64,000 bases of DNA from the NCBI RefSeq assembly GCF_018070565.1, contig NZ_JAGPXL010000031.1, positions 1-64,000 of the forward strand, in the 5' to 3' direction. Position numbers and translations under genes: made by a program. The notes under the pieces are model-generated. The model worked only from the letters and a program-made list of their open reading frames with translations. It did not search any database and had not been told where the DNA came from. The DNA comes from Streptomyces sp. B93 (GTDB lineage: Bacteria > Actinomycetota > Actinomycetes > Streptomycetales > Streptomycetaceae). Within the stretch, counting starts at the first letter, position 1. Each line of letters begins with the position of its first letter. This document shows, piece by piece, positions 1 through 7,355 of this stretch.

Positions 1-90
1 TCCGAGGCGATGATCCACATCGCCTCGATCGACAACCTCAGCAAGCGCATAACGGACGAGACCACGCCAACCTGGCGAGGAACTTACTAG
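1..90 (+). pseudogene. C-terminal remnant of an IS5-family transposase, cut by the window edge
   Basis: The first 29 codons read in frame from base 1 to a TAG at 88-90. The peptide contains SEAMIHIASIDNLSKRITDE, which parallels the C-terminus of the transposase at 361-1230 (SEAMVHLAMTDLMARRLTGE). It is therefore the end of a related but distinct IS5-family transposase. The rest lies outside the window, so I cannot tell whether the gene is intact. The non-coding tail after it (91-126) is probably the right end of this element, because another IS starts directly after a TAA at 127-129. Confidence 0.7.
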
Positions 91-129
91 GGCATACAGG
101 GCAATACGCCTAGATCAAATGCCCTCTAA

Positions 130-1252
130 GAGGTCGTTTTCACCTTAATTGTTTGTGTATCGCATAGATTGCGAGTCGTGGTGGTCCGATGCTGGTGAGG
201 TTGTCGGCACGAGCGGGGCCTTGAAAGCCGGACGGGGTGATGTCTGGGGCGGGATGCGACGTGCGCCTGTCTCATTCCAAGACGCCCGGTTCCATGCCGT
301 GCTTCCACGACCGAAGACGCACGCCTGGGCGCACTCGGCTCGGAGCGGTACGCCCAGGTCATGAGTGAGCGACGTCCGTATCCGAGTGATCTGTCCGATG
401 CCCGCTGGGAGTTGATCGAGCCGGTCCTCGCGGCCTGGCGCTTCGAGCGCCGCGGCCGGGCCCTGGACTTCGGTCGGCCTCCCGAACACGACCTGCGCGA
501 GATCATGAACGCGATCCTCTATGTGGACCGCACGGGGGTGCAGTGGCGCTACCTGCCGCACGACTTCCCGCCCTGGGAGACGGTCTACGGCTACTTCGCG
601 AAGTGGCAGAAGGAGGGGGTGTTTGTCCAGCTCAACGGCGTGCTACGGGAGTTGGTGAGGCGAAAGGAGGGCCGGAATGCCGAGCCCTCGGCCTGCGTGA
701 TCGACGCGCAGAGCGTGAAGACCTCCACCAGCGTCCCCGCCGCGAGCCAGGGCACGGACGCAGGTAAGAAGATCGTCGGCCGCAAGCGGAGCATCGTCAC
801 CGACACACTCGGCCTGCTTCTCGCGGTGCTGGTCACCGCGGCCAGTGTCCAGGACTCCGTGGCCGGCACCCAACTGCTCGACCAGGTTGCCGCCGGCCAT
901 GCCGGCATCCGCAAGGTGTGGGTCGACGGCGGTTACCGCCAGCACCTCGTCGAGCATGCCGCCACCTTGGGCATCGACATGGAAATCACCGCCCGCAAAC
1001 CCGGGACCAGGGGATTCACCCCGATACCGAAGCGGTGGGCGGTGGAGCGGACGTACGGCTGGCTGATGCTCCACCGGCGCCTCGCCCGCGACTACGAGAC
1101 CCTTCCCGCCCGCTCCGAAGCCATGGTCCACCTCGCCATGACCGACCTGATGGCCCGCCGCCTCACCGGCGAGACCACCATCTCCTGGCGCGACCCGACA
1201 TCACGTGATGAAGTCCGCATTACGGGATGAAACAACAGGAGAAAACGACCTC
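130..1252 (+). mobile_element. Complete IS5-family insertion sequence, about 1.12 kb
   Basis: The left end begins GAGGTCGTTTTC at 130 and the right end finishes GAAAACGACCTC at 1252, giving a perfect 12-bp terminal inverted repeat. The next bases (ACCTTAATTGTT against TCCTGTTGTT) continue it imperfectly. The trinucleotide TAA flanks both sides (127-129 and 1253-1255), as expected for IS5-type targeting of a TA-centred site. It encodes one DDE transposase in a single frame. The right flanking TAA is also the left flank of the next IS. Confidence 0.85.
361..1230 (+). CDS. IS5-family DDE transposase
   Basis: A 289-residue transposase that cuts and rejoins the ends of the surrounding element. 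The N-terminal DUF4096-like part (YPSDLSDARWELIEPVL, then VQWRYLPHDFPPWETVYGYF) precedes an RNase-H-fold DDE domain. Its three acidic residues fall in VIDAQSVKT, VWVDGGY and WAVERTYGWLMLHRRL. The length is normal and there is no frameshift, so the enzyme may be functional. The ATG at 361 is the first sensible start. The last few residues (TSRDEVRITG) run into the right end of the element. No accessory gene is present. Confidence 0.9.
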   Translation: MSERRPYPSDLSDARWELIEPVLAAWRFERRGRALDFGRPPEHDLREIMNAILYVDRTGVQWRYLPHDFPPWETVYGYFAKWQKEGVFVQLNGVLRELVRRKEGRNAEPSACVIDAQSVKTSTSVPAASQGTDAGKKIVGRKRSIVTDTLGLLLAVLVTAASVQDSVAGTQLLDQVAAGHAGIRKVWVDGGYRQHLVEHAATLGIDMEITARKPGTRGFTPIPKRWAVERTYGWLMLHRRLARDYETLPARSEAMVHLAMTDLMARRLTGETTISWRDPTSRDEVRITG

Positions 1253-1255
1253 TAA

Positions 1256-2108
1256 GACGCTATCTCATTTGGTGAGTCGGCGATAGCAGATGAGGGTGCA
1301 GGCGATGCTGGTGAAGGCCAGGAAGTGCTCGGCTTTGCGCTCGTAGCGTCGGTGCAGTCGGCGGCATCCTGCGAGCCAGGACATCGTGCGTTCTATCGTC
1401 CAGCGGTGGCGGCCCAGGCGAGTCGAGGACTCGATGCCCTTGCGGGCGATGCGGTGCCTGATGCCTCGCCTGCGTAACCATCGCCGCAGGTGGTCGTAGT
1501 CGTATCCCTTGTCGGCGTGGAGCTTTCCCGGTTTGCGCCGCCGTCGTCCGCGCCGGGAGCGGATCGGCGGTATCCCCTTCACCAGCGGGATCAGCGCCTG
1601 ACTGTCGTGCAGGTTCGCCCCCGAGATCCCGACGGACAGGGGCAGACCGGTCCGCTCGGTGATCAGGTGGATCTTCGAGCCGTACTTGCCCCGGTCGACA
1701 GGATTCGGACCTGTCAGCTCCCCCTTTTCAGGGCCCGCATGTTCACCGAGTCGATCGCACAGCGGGACCAGTCCAGCTCGCCGCGGGCACCAAGCTCATC
1801 GAGGACCAGGCGGTGGAGTTTTGCCCACACCCGGGCCTTCGACCACTCGGAAAAGCGCCGGTGAGCCGTCGCTCCCGATGGCCCGAACGACGCGGACGGC
1901 AGCTGCTGCCACGTGCAGCCCGACGTGGCCACGAACACGATTGCAGCCAACACCTCCCGGTCGCCATGCCGACGCCGACCGCCGCCCTGAGGCCGCGAGG
2001 GAGCCTCCGGGACCACCCGCTGGAACAGCTCCCACAACTCATCCGGCACCAGCCGCTCAACGATCGAAACCACGACCGATAGGCTACCGATCCAAATGAG
2101 ATGACGTC
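1256..2108 (-). mobile_element. 853-bp IS5-family (IS427-like) element, copy 1, inverted
   Basis: The ends are GACGCTATCTCATTTGG at 1256-1272 and CCAAATGAGATGACGTC at 2092-2108, an inverted repeat of about 17 bp. TAA lies on both sides (1253-1255 and 2109-2111). A second copy of exactly the same length is at 7356-8208 in the opposite orientation. The translated products of the two copies are identical, and I see a single base difference in the terminal repeats. Each copy carries two overlapping transposase frames. Confidence 0.9.
1265..2073 (-). CDS. IS5-family transposase in two frames (programmed -1 frameshift), copy 1
   Basis: Frame A starts with GTG at 2071-2073 (VSIVERLVPDELWELFQRVV) and stops at 1714 just after ALKRGS. 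Frame B ends at 1265 (SIACTLICYRRLTK). A run AAAAGGGGG at the end of frame A lets a -1 slip convert ALKRGS-stop into ALKRGELTGPNPVDRGKYGSKIHL, which continues open to the end. The fused protein of about 269 residues has all three DDE elements: CAIDSVN, HADKGYDYDH and WTIERTMSWLAGCRRLHRRY. Two-frame transposases are normal for the IS427 group, so I read this as programmed and not as decay. Copy 2 encodes the same protein. Confidence 0.8.
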
Positions 2109-2144
2109 TAAGACCGCGCCCAGCTCCACCGGGGAAGTGCCTCT

Positions 2145-2178
2145 GCAGGATTCGAACCTGCGCACACGACTCCGGAGG
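2145..2178. repeat. Left attachment-site repeat (tRNA-Arg 3' half remnant)
   Basis: Thirty-four bases match 9452-9485 with one difference (A at 2169, G at 9476). The copy covers the T-arm, variable region and 3' side of the anticodon arm of tRNA-Arg. The similarity continues imperfectly out to the tRNA 3' end (2136-2144). The 5' half of the tRNA is absent, so this cannot be a functional tRNA. It marks the far boundary of the integrated element. Confidence 0.8.
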
Positions 2179-2441
2179 GCCCGTGAGTCTGGGATAACGG
2201 TGCTGGTTGGAGCCTTGTGAATGGTCGGCTGTCTGGAGCCCGTCCACAAGTAGTCCATGGGAGCCTGGGCACCGCCTCGACGGCCACAGCCCCGCCACCG
2301 ACTTGTGGCGTCGACTAGAGAGAGCGACGACACGAAGCCATCGAGTGCGGCAGAGTCTGTGCCCACAGGTGGCCCAGTGCTCCTCGGCCGCTGGCCTCAC
2401 ATGGTCGAAAACTGATGTCTCCGGGTGTTCCTGCCGTCCTC
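2179..2441. other. Non-coding stretch inside the left end of the integrative element
   Basis: No reading frame here has Streptomyces-like codon use or a recognisable motif. It separates the left attachment repeat from the stop codon of the DUF262-HNH gene. I see no convincing terminator, promoter or excisionase-sized gene. Confidence 0.5.
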
Positions 2442-3608
2442 CTACCTGTTGCCCTTGGCGCGGTTGTGGGTCTGGCACAACATCGTCAAGTTGGAAAGGT
2501 TAGTCGCGCCGCCCTTCGACCACGCCGTCACGTGATCAGCGTCCATCTCTTTCTGCTTGTAGATGCGCGCTTTGTTGGCGTCATCGGTGATCACACACAG
2601 CGGGCAGTTCGACTCGCCGGCGGCCTTCGCCCTCTGCGTTTGCCGCTCGTACGCGACACGCTTGGCCTTGTCGTCGAACAGTCTGACGTCGAGCAACTGC
2701 GGCGCGGTCTTGCCACCGAGCAAGTATTCGTAGATGCCCTTGGTGTTGTGAACGTACGGATCGGCGCGGAGAGCATCGACCTCGGCGTCGATTGCGGCAG
2801 CGTTGTACGAGGTCGAGTGGTACAGCTCATAGAGCCTTCCCCACTCGAGCCCACGCATCTCCTTGTCTGGCGGGCGGGTGAAGACTCCGTCGATCCAGTC
2901 GATCACCGACGTGAAGTAGGTCTTCAGCCCGGCGATATCAGTTTCATGGCGGTGCTGTGCCAGGTAGGCGTCAACACTGATTCCTTGGGAGGACGCGACC
3001 CAGTCCAGCGCGACGGCCAGGACCTCCTGCCGCTTCGGGTCACCCTTGACGTATGAGGCCCACTTCTGCATGTTCGCGTTCTGCGAGTTGCTGTACTCGG
3101 CCTTTGCCTTCGTGATGAACGGGCCAGAGTAGATTGCGTTGAGCAGTTCCTGCTTGTTGAGCGGGACGCCAGCTATGTTGATCGTCTGGAACCATTCCCT
3201 AATCTCCTTCTCGGTGCCCTCGCAGTGGTAGACGAGCAGCTCGCTCTTCATCAACAGCTCCTGATCGTCGATCGTCAGCGAGGAGAAGGTCTGCTCCTTG
3301 CCGTCAACCTTGATCGCGAACTTGCCCGTGATGAACCGGCCGATGCTCGTGATTCGCTGCTGACCGTCGAGAACCTCTAACATTTGACCGTTAACGTTGA
3401 AGTAGATCAGCCCCAGCGGGTAGCCCTTCAGTAGAGACTCGATGACGGCGACGTCCTTCTTGCCGTCGCCGTAGATGTAATGGCGCTGGTACTCGGGCTG
3501 GATGACCAGCCTGCCAGCGAGGCCGAAGAGACCCTTGGCCTCTAGTTCGTTGTAAACGAAGCCCGTAACGATCTGTTCGACGCTGTACTGCTGCAGTTCG
3601 GTCTTCAT
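2442..3608 (-). CDS. DUF262 domain protein with C-terminal HNH endonuclease
   Basis: The 388-residue protein has an N-terminal DUF262 (ParB/sulfiredoxin-like) domain with the diagnostic EVLDGQQR motif at about 78-85. A helical middle follows, then a zinc-type HNH nuclease at the C-terminus: CPLC (335-338), ADHV (D358-H359), NLSNL and CQTHNRAKGN (378-387). DUF262 nucleases include GmrSD and SspE, which recognise modified DNA, but those carry DUF1524 and not this HNH. The ATG overlaps the stop of the upstream methyltransferase gene (ATGA), implying coupled translation and a shared task. Codon 77 is TTA (3378-3380), so translation may depend on the bldA tRNA. Most likely it is a nuclease in an anti-phage or restriction pair; the target is unknown. 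Confidence 0.8.
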   Translation of the reverse strand: MKTELQQYSVEQIVTGFVYNELEAKGLFGLAGRLVIQPEYQRHYIYGDGKKDVAVIESLLKGYPLGLIYFNVNGQMLEVLDGQQRITSIGRFITGKFAIKVDGKEQTFSSLTIDDQELLMKSELLVYHCEGTEKEIREWFQTINIAGVPLNKQELLNAIYSGPFITKAKAEYSNSQNANMQKWASYVKGDPKRQEVLAVALDWVASSQGISVDAYLAQHRHETDIAGLKTYFTSVIDWIDGVFTRPPDKEMRGLEWGRLYELYHSTSYNAAAIDAEVDALRADPYVHNTKGIYEYLLGGKTAPQLLDVRLFDDKAKRVAYERQTQRAKAAGESNCPLCVITDDANKARIYKQKEMDADHVTAWSKGGATNLSNLTMLCQTHNRAKGNR

Positions 3609-4822
3609 GAGGTGCGCTTTCGGCGGATGATGATGCGCTTGTAGGCCGTGTAGTAGTACGGCTTGGTGAGCCCGAGCCGGCGATGCCCCGGGCTGTTGGT
3701 CCCCGTGCCGCCGTGTTCCTTGTAGATCCGTACGAACTCCTCGCCGAGCGTCTTCACGCCGATCTCGCGCATCGCGTCCATGTCATCAGCGTGGGCGATG
3801 ATCTCGAACTGGTCGGGGTTATAGCGGTCCAAGAATGTGATTGGGACGCCCATAGGCCCGTCGTAGTCGCTCGGAATGGAGTCGACCCACGGGACTTCGA
3901 TCGCCTCGCTGAAGTTGAAGTAGCGCTGGTAACCGACGCCGCGAATGTCCTTGTGCTTGGAGAACTTAATGTTGTCGGCCATGGTCATTAGCTGCAGCGG
4001 CTCGTGTCGCCGGCCGTGCTCGATATTGGTGAACCAGCAGGCATGACCCATCCGTGTGAAGTCGCGATCTTCGGTCGCGGGATATCCGAGCCGCTCGGCC
4101 TTGAGGCGATCGGCTTCCTTCACTGGCGTACCCTTGGGGACGCCGAACACCATGTCGGTATTGTTGGCCGTCGCGCCTTTCCAGAGCCGGTTCTCTCTGA
4201 TCAACGGGAAGATCTCGACATAAGTAGTCGCGTTATTGTTGCCGATGGCCGCAACCTTCTTGCCAGCTTCGATCGCCCACGGGATGAACGTCCGAAACAG
4301 ACTGAACGGCGGGTTGGTGATAATGATGTCGGCCTCGTCGCGCAGCGCGGTGACCTCCGCGCTGCGGAAGTCACCGTCGCCCTCCAGGTACTCCCACTGA
4401 AGGTCTTCGATGTTGACGACTCCGTCGTCGTTGATGTCCTTCGCTTCCAGGACGAACTTCTTGCCGTTGGCGTGCGTCTTAGTCTCGTCGAACTGCGGGT
4501 CGTTCATCTCGAACAGGGTCGGCTGGTAGCTGAACGATGCCGGGTTGCTGTCCGGGGCGTAGGACGTCGAAATCAGCTTCTTGAGGCCGTAGTCCGTGAA
4601 GTGCAGAGCGAAGAACTTGGCGAAGTTGGACCACTCCGGGTCATCGCACGGGAGTAGGACGACCTTGTCGCGGAAGAGGTCCGGATTATACTCGAGGTAG
4701 GCGTTTACCTCGCGCTCGATGTCGGCCCATTGAGTGTAGAACTCGTCGAACTTCGCAGCCTTTGCCGCGACGAGATTGGTGTTCTTCGTTCGCACACGGA
4801 TGGGGGTATCAGCCTGCGTCAT
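3605..4822 (-). CDS. EcoRI-family adenine-specific DNA methyltransferase
   Basis: A 405-residue protein if it starts at the ATG 4820-4822, which has AGGGCGAG just upstream; an in-frame start at 4900 would add 26 unlikely residues. Family marks: PCDDPEWSNFAKFFALHF (58-75), LKKLISTSY, GDGDFRSAE (148-156), the amino-methyltransferase motif NPPF (170-173), and GNNNATTYVEIFPLIRENRL (194-213), all typical of M.EcoRI relatives. It should transfer methyl from SAM to adenine N6. Residues 129-141 (DINDDGVVNIEDL) resemble an EF-hand or dockerin calcium loop. It is longer than M.EcoRI (326 residues) because of an added C-terminal part. It is the first gene of a two-gene operon with the DUF262-HNH gene, presumably protecting self DNA. 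Confidence 0.85.
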   Translation of the reverse strand: MTQADTPIRVRTKNTNLVAAKAAKFDEFYTQWADIEREVNAYLEYNPDLFRDKVVLLPCDDPEWSNFAKFFALHFTDYGLKKLISTSYAPDSNPASFSYQPTLFEMNDPQFDETKTHANGKKFVLEAKDINDDGVVNIEDLQWEYLEGDGDFRSAEVTALRDEADIIITNPPFSLFRTFIPWAIEAGKKVAAIGNNNATTYVEIFPLIRENRLWKGATANNTDMVFGVPKGTPVKEADRLKAERLGYPATEDRDFTRMGHACWFTNIEHGRRHEPLQLMTMADNIKFSKHKDIRGVGYQRYFNFSEAIEVPWVDSIPSDYDGPMGVPITFLDRYNPDQFEIIAHADDMDAMREIGVKTLGEEFVRIYKEHGGTGTNSPGHRRLGLTKPYYYTAYKRIIIRRKRTS

Positions 4823-5237
4823 ACTCGCCCTAGCTCGTCCGGTTGCACCACCGGAGACGGGGTGCGTCTGTGCGAGCATGGTACCGAGGGGTACTGGCAT
4901 CGGCTGGAAGACAAGGTACGCGGGAGCTCCTGGGGGAAGGCGATCTTGGTCGTGAACCCGCCTACCAGAGGTTCTTCACGTCCGGAGGTCGCTCTCCAAC
5001 CCAACTACCCGACTACCACGTCAGGTTGGGAAGGGCTCACTGAGGTCAGTGGACTCCCAATGAGCGAGTCAAGACCTGTCTTCTTGCCCTAGGGCTTGCC
5101 GGAGATTCTCGTGAGTTGGCTATTTGCTGGTCAGGGGCGGTGGGCTTGTGCGCCTGGTGGTCGTCGTCGGTCGTCATTGGCCACTGTCGAGCGTCCTCGG
5201 ACGGCCCAGAGACAGCCCCCAGACAGCGGCCAGCGGC
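4823..5237. other. Intergenic region upstream of the methyltransferase
   Basis: Open frames exist on both strands but none has a good start, plausible codon use or a known motif. The promoter of the MTase/DUF262-HNH operon should lie here, but I cannot assign -10 or -35 boxes confidently. Confidence 0.4.
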
Positions 5238-5648
5238 CTACGAGCTGATGGGCAACTCGCTTGCTCGTTGGCGTGCTTGGGCCCGTAGCTCCTTCAAACG
5301 GCTGTGGAACGCGTTGTGGCGGTTCTAGCCGAGGTTCAGGGGGAGTTCGAGCCGGGAGATGAGCTGTGACTCCAGATCCCGCGGTTCTCTCTGCTCGATC
5401 CAGCACACCCGCGCGTTGTCCGCTACCCACTGGCTCAGGGTGGCTTCGCCGGCCTTGCCGAAGGTCATCCGCTTGCCGCTGCCCACGCGGCGCAGCTCGA
5501 GTCCGAGCAGGCGACCGAGGGTGAGCTACAGGGTCGGGCCGGCCTCGTTGCCCCGGTAGTGGTAGCGCACCCGCTTGCGCAGGTTTTGGGTGCTAGTCCG
5601 GTTCGCTATGTACTGCGGGCTATGCCGACGTACAGCAGGCGCCCGGCG
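5238..5648 (-). pseudogene. Degenerate GIY-YIG nuclease gene
   Basis: Read on the minus strand, one frame gives GRLLYVGIARS (the second half of the GIY-YIG motif). A frameshift then leads to STQNLRKRVRYHYRGNEAG, an in-frame TAG, LGRLLGLELRRVGSGKRMTF, LSQWVADNARVCWIEQREP and LELPLNLG. A second TAG is followed by NRHNAFHSRLKELRAQARQR and a final stop at 5238. This order matches GIY-YIG proteins common in Streptomyces. The first part of the domain is missing, and one frameshift and two internal stops are present, so the gene is dead. The 99-codon frame at 5131-5430 on the same strand is only an alternate frame of it. Confidence 0.65.
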
Positions 5649-5718
5649 TGAACCGTCCGGGAATCTCAACTCTTGAGTACATTTCTGCGGAAGTGCCTAC
5701 CTCGCACAGGTTCGCCGG

Positions 5719-6210
5719 TCACGAGCCCATCTGCAGAGCGACTGCGAAAACAATCAAGGTCAGTCCGCCAACCAAATAGAAGATGCGCATTTTCGCCGAA
5801 GAGTGAATCGTGAAGGATGTGACTTTAAGGTTGGCAGTATAGGGACTGTTTTGACTAATGGCTTTCGTGAGTCCCGCCTCTGGCAGTTTGGCTTGGAGTG
5901 CTGCCTCCAGTGCCTCTCCGTGCCGGACAGCACCAACGAGCAGTCGGTGATACCAGACCTGATCGACAAAATAGAAGGAAAACCATAGAATAAAACCGAG
6001 CGCCGAGATGCAGGCAGAAAGCTGAATGTCAGAACCGAAGATCTGAATGGTTGATTTCTCGCGAGCGGCTACAGCGGCTGCCCCAAGGGCGAAAGTCAGC
6101 GCGGTAAGAGCAAGTCCTCTGATTCGCCAGCCAATGTCGTTAAAGTGCTGCTGAACTGCAATAGTTTGCTTCCACATTTCGAGATAGTGGGGAACCTGAT
6201 TTTCGTCCAC
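5719..6210 (-). CDS. Small membrane protein with three predicted membrane helices
   Basis: A 163-residue protein with hydrophobic segments at about 31-49, 63-83 and 142-160. A conserved-looking N-terminal helix (HYLEMWKQTIAVQQHFND) and a soluble loop of about 55 residues lie between TM2 and TM3 (YHRLLVGAVRHGEALEAAL). It starts with GTG directly after the TGA of the HAD gene, with CGAGGAGG as ribosome-binding site inside that gene, so the two are translated as a unit. I do not recognise the family with confidence. The size and layout recall small pore-like proteins found beside defence or signalling enzymes, but that is inference. GC content is clearly below that of the core genes. Confidence 0.65.
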   Translation of the reverse strand: MDENQVPHYLEMWKQTIAVQQHFNDIGWRIRGLALTALTFALGAAAVAAREKSTIQIFGSDIQLSACISALGFILWFSFYFVDQVWYHRLLVGAVRHGEALEAALQAKLPEAGLTKAISQNSPYTANLKVTSFTIHSSAKMRIFYLVGGLTLIVFAVALQMGS

Positions 6211-7098
6211 TCATGCCTCCTCGAAGTTGAACATGGCGAGCAGTTGAGAAAATCCTTCTGTGAGCACGTAGGAAGGAGTGACCGTGGGTCGAGTGCTCAG
6301 TTCCTTCTCGCGCTCGATGTCCTGCGGGGTCCAGTGTGAGACGCGTCTCAAGAGATTGTAGCCATCCCGGTCGTGCGAGACGCCGTACCGAGCGTGCACG
6401 TCGTATACACCCAGCTCCTGGGCCATTACTACGTCTTTCATCAGGCTGTCCCCGACATAAACGGCTTCTAGCGGGCTTACTGCAAAATCAGACAGGATAG
6501 ACCTGAGCACTTCTGTATTTGGTTTCAAGGCGCCTGGCGGCACGTGCTTATGCACCGTCTTGCGAAGCCCGTAAGCGCTCGAAGGTTGTGTCCGTAGCTG
6601 GTGCACGCTGACACCGGTAGGGAAATCGTGGTCAGGCGACGAATACATGACCTTGATTAGTCCGTCGAGTCCAGTGCGTCGGATGCGCCATTCCGACCAA
6701 TAGGAAACCGATTCAGTGTAGGCAACAACGGGGACCTTGCGGCGTTGCAGCTCTTGCAGCGTCTCCTTTACACCTTCATAGAGTTTGGTATTCCGGAGCC
6801 TATGCCGGTTCTGTATGTGAAGAGCTTCATCGTAAACTTCTGAAGGTTTTGAGGTTGGGTGCTTAGAAAGCAACGAGGGCAGCTCGTTAAGCAAATAGGA
6901 GTACTCGCTCGTTCCCCGGCGGCGATGAACTTCTTGGATCTCACGTTCTAGCTGGTGCTGTGGGATATCGCTGAGTTCGGACAGTTTTTGCAGCATGGCC
7001 GAAAAGGATGCATGCCAGGCAGCGAACCAATCCCAGAGAGTGTTGTCGAGGTCTGTCACGAGCAGCGACACACGCGGCAGATTTTGTGGATGGACCAT
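6211..7098 (-). CDS. HAD-superfamily hydrolase
   Basis: A 295-residue protein with all four haloacid-dehalogenase motifs: DLDNTLWDW (nucleophile D16, acid D18), VAYTES (T128), LKPN (K192) and YVGDSLMKD (D217, D222). An insert of about 100 residues between motifs I and II forms a C1-type cap. It should be a Mg-dependent phosphatase acting on a small phosphorylated molecule; the substrate cannot be read from sequence. The ATG 7096-7098 has a strong GGAGG six bases upstream. It is the first gene of a pair with the small membrane protein, which starts immediately at its stop codon. It lies on the mobile element and is likely horizontally acquired. Confidence 0.8.
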   Translation of the reverse strand: MVHPQNLPRVSLLVTDLDNTLWDWFAAWHASFSAMLQKLSELSDIPQHQLEREIQEVHRRRGTSEYSYLLNELPSLLSKHPTSKPSEVYDEALHIQNRHRLRNTKLYEGVKETLQELQRRKVPVVAYTESVSYWSEWRIRRTGLDGLIKVMYSSPDHDFPTGVSVHQLRTQPSSAYGLRKTVHKHVPPGALKPNTEVLRSILSDFAVSPLEAVYVGDSLMKDVVMAQELGVYDVHARYGVSHDRDGYNLLRRVSHWTPQDIEREKELSTRPTVTPSYVLTEGFSQLLAMFNFEEA

Positions 7099-7355
7099 AG
7101 TGACCTCCGTTGTGCCAGCTGAGCGTACCTAAACTGCGGACTCCTTGAGATGTCACTCATTGTTCCTCTGTCTTAACGGTGAGTTACCCAGTCTGTTGTG
7201 TGGTGATACTCGGCGTGTCATGTTCCTCGGGGGTGTTGGCCGGTTGGTGACCGAGTGGTCGGTGGAGCGGCTTTGGGCTGGAGCTGCTTTGGCGCGAGTG
7301 ATCATGGCCCCGTAAGCTTCCGGCGCGTCGGGCAGTCTGTGGACCTGCCCGTTAA
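7099..7355. other. Intergenic segment between the HAD gene and IS copy 2
   Basis: This segment holds the likely promoter of the HAD/membrane-protein pair, which reads leftward. On the plus strand a frame open from 7207 runs to the IS. It would join the integrase frame exactly if the IS and one TAA were removed, but its codons are not Streptomyces-like and no integrase N-terminal domain is recognisable. Confidence 0.4.

Noticed and set aside
2136..2178. A second tRNA-Arg gene at the left end of the element
   Set aside because: Only the 3' half is present and the 5' half and acceptor stem do not pair; it is an attachment remnant.
1714..2478. A 254-codon frame extending the IS transposase upstream of the IS end
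   Set aside because: The IS ends at 2108. The extension reads through the attachment repeat and intergenic DNA, and copy 2 has no such extension.
4730..5092. Plus-strand frame over the start of the methyltransferase and the adjoining intergenic DNA
   Set aside because: It overlaps the MTase gene antisense, has no ribosome-binding site and no motif.
7204..7355. The missing integrase N-terminus just left of IS copy 2
   Set aside because: Although the frame joins correctly without the IS, its codons (TTG, TTT, AGT, CAT) and peptide do not resemble integrase N-terminal domains, so I did not annotate it as coding.
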